Shown here: piece after piece, positions 62,486 to 64,000 of the stretch
Numbering within the stretch: the first letter of the stretch is position 1
Layout of the letters: each line of letters opens with the position of its first letter
DNA from: Marixanthomonas spongiae
GTDB lineage: Bacteria; Bacteroidota; Bacteroidia; Flavobacteriales; Flavobacteriaceae
Length of the DNA: 64,000 bases
Assembly (NCBI RefSeq): GCF_003095375.1
Contig: NZ_QEHR01000002.1
Coordinates: 372,001 to 436,000, forward strand
Direction: 5' to 3'
Translations under genes and position numbers: made by a program
Notes under the pieces: generated by a model
Databases searched by the model: none
What the model saw: the letters and a program-made list of their open reading frames with translations, nothing else
What the model was told of the DNA's origin: nothing

Positions 62486-64000
62486 AATATTGCAATTATT
62501 ATTACTTTTTATTGTTTTTCAATTTTCAAATGCTCAGGAAAGGGTGCGTTATCTTTTGGAAATTCCAAATAAAGCATATGTGCCAGAAGTTGTATCAGAA
62601 AATGACGGAGTGCTTGAGTTGAGATTAAGAGGTAATATAGAAAGTAACCAGCGTATAAATACTGTATTAAGTTCTTTTACTGTTTATGAATTTAAAGAGC
62701 TTTTACCAGGTACACAAAACTCTTTTTTAAAAAATAAGTATGTACTTGACTTAGACAACAATGATGATATAGGGAATTTGACTAATCAGTATTCAAGTTA
62801 TTACCCTTCATATTTTATTGAAGAAGATTATGAACCTCTTGATATCCCAATAAATCCGATACAATATACTCCGAATGATTGGGAGAACCCCGATTTAACA
62901 GATAATATAAAAATTTCTAATTATGATGATTATGAACAGAATGATCTAAGAATGATTGGAGCACGGTTAGCTTGGGAAATTACAAAAGGAGAGCCTTCGG
63001 TAATTATTGGTGTCGCAGATCAAGGTTTTGATATAGAACACGAAGATTTTGAAACAGAGTTTGTTGGTGGGGTATCAGATTATGATGACCAATATGGGCC
63101 ACATGGTAATTATGTTGCTGGTTTTGCTTCCGCAGCTACTGATAATGATTTAGGAGTTTCTTCGATTGGCTTTAATACTAAACTAATTGGTGCAAAAGGG
63201 GGTAGTGTTAGTAACCTCCTTCTTTTAGCTCAATATGATCCCAAACCTAAAGTTGTAAACCTTAGCTTTGGGTTAGATTCTTCCTATAATCAAAACATAC
63301 AAGATATGGTAAATGCCATTGATTCTTTGGATGTTACGGTTGTAATAGCTGGAGGTAATGGGGAGGGGTCAGGGTCTGGTGATCCAAGCACCTATTACTG
63401 GCCTGCTTCCTATAAAAATGTTATTGCTGTATCTACGGTTGGAAACAAAAACGAGATAAATAGCACAATAATACCTTACGATAACTGGAAGGATGTTCAT
63501 AGTTGCTATCACAAAGATAATGGCGTTGTTCAGTCTCATCAACATAACGATTCAATCGATATTGTTGTACCTGCCTACTATCCGTCACCTGTATTATGGA
63601 GAGATGCTGACCATACTGATCCTTGGAAAGATGATTACAGGAGAACGGGTTTTGGTGGTACTTCTTTGTCTGCACCCATAGTTGCAGGAACAATAGGTTT
63701 GATGCATTCAGTAAATTACTGTTTAAAACCGCGGGAGGTAGAGACAATTCTTAAATTAACAGCAGTAAAAGTAGATACTATTCCAGAAAACCTACCTTAT
63801 TATGGTAAATTAGGAGCGGGCAGGTTAGATGCCTATCAGGCTGTTAAAATGGCTCGTGATATGAAATCTGATTTTGGGACAGTGACTGTATCTGACAGAA
63901 TTTTGTATAGACCTTGGTTTTATAAATTGGAGACTGCACCTTATGTTATTAAAATGGCAAATAATACAATAACTGATAGTGCTAAAATTAAATTTAGAGC
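62475..64000 (+). CDS. subtilisin-like (S8) exported protease, 3' end cut by the window
   Basis: An open frame of over 500 codons running off the right edge. The signal ends at FSNAQ. After a propeptide-like region of about 150 residues comes a peptidase S8 domain: catalytic Asp in IIGVADQGFDIEHED, His in QYGPHGNYVAGFAS and Ser in GFGGTSLSAPIVAG. The usual GHGTHVAG motif is changed to GPHGNYVAG but keeps the His and the VAG. It overlaps the preceding gene by 11 bases and shares its AT-rich composition. Type IX secretion is possible but the C-terminus is not in view. Confidence 0.85.
   Translation, partial: MKNKILQLLLLFIVFQFSNAQERVRYLLEIPNKAYVPEVVSENDGVLELRLRGNIESNQRINTVLSSFTVYEFKELLPGTQNSFLKNKYVLDLDNNDDIGNLTNQYSSYYPSYFIEEDYEPLDIPINPIQYTPNDWENPDLTDNIKISNYDDYEQNDLRMIGARLAWEITKGEPSVIIGVADQGFDIEHEDFETEFVGGVSDYDDQYGPHGNYVAGFASAATDNDLGVSSIGFNTKLIGAKGGSVSNLLLLAQYDPKPKVVNLSFGLDSSYNQNIQDMVNAIDSLDVTVVIAGGNGEGSGSGDPSTYYWPASYKNVIAVSTVGNKNEINSTIIPYDNWKDVHSCYHKDNGVVQSHQHNDSIDIVVPAYYPSPVLWRDADHTDPWKDDYRRTGFGGTSLSAPIVAGTIGLMHSVNYCLKPREVETILKLTAVKVDTIPENLPYYGKLGAGRLDAYQAVKMARDMKSDFGTVTVSDRILYRPWFYKLETAPYVIKMANNTITDSAKIKFR

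Overview
The window is chromosomal DNA from a member of the Bacteroidota, most likely a marine-type Flavobacteriaceae. Evidence: type IX secretion genes and C-terminal sorting domains (PorV-type barrel at the left edge, PorD/DUF4835, sorting tails on a cupredoxin and a glucose/sorbosone dehydrogenase), Bacteroidetes-only families (DUF5777, DUF6090, long-form GAPDH, the short RNA-polymerase omega), Bacteroidetes promoters of the TTTG-N19-TAnnTTTG type, and lipoproteins with short hydrophobic signals ending in S-C. No species can be named from the sequence.

Layout. 1-1976: PorV-type protein (cut by the edge), CDP-alcohol phosphatidyltransferase and lptB. 2405-5267: a co-directional exported electron-transfer-like set (haem-c lipoprotein, YceI, OB-fold protein, DUF5777 barrel, cupredoxin with sorting tail). 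5268-6188: a gene-free stretch with strong inverted repeats. 6189-6539: rplS. 6650-32513: a 26-kb accessory block, almost all on the minus strand, lying between rplS and trmD, which are neighbours in many bacteria. It holds a large tandem repeat, a REP-flanked RAYT transposase broken by one stop codon, a seven-gene signalling operon, DUF6090 paralogues with a truncated third copy, a frameshifted MFS transporter, a run of small exported alpha/beta-barrel, cupin and NTF2-fold proteins, and a cholesterol-dependent-cytolysin-family protein beside a LytTR two-component pair. 32772-61754: core genome (trmD, gap, degP, dapF, mltG, two lysozyme-like proteins, an RsmI-like methylase, dnaA, yigZ, ribD, prmC, aqpZ, ligA, dapA, bamD, rpoZ, coaBC, porD, recN, fabI). 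61925-64000: an AT-rich pair, a phage-tail-like exported protein overlapping a subtilisin-like protease that runs off the edge.

Most interesting system: 8843-16774 on the minus strand encodes, in transcription order, three tandem FIST-domain sensors, a soluble histidine kinase with two GAF-like repeats, a stand-alone receiver, a receiver-class III nucleotide cyclase fusion, and a three-helix membrane protein that looks like the transmembrane effector of Pycsar (DUF5706/PycTM). Several joints are ATGA overlaps or gaps of a few bases. I read this as ligand sensing by FIST proteins, then a phosphorelay, then cyclic-nucleotide synthesis, then a membrane effector: a Pycsar-like output under two-component control. 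The cyclase has the Lys/Asp pair of adenylate cyclases, so the messenger may be cAMP rather than cCMP or cUMP.

Several families of short dispersed repeats mark the window. Two of them have been absorbed in frame into the kinase gene, one into a FIST gene, one follows a DUF6090 remnant, and one lies just upstream of yigZ, which lacks any ATG, GTG or TTG at its expected start.
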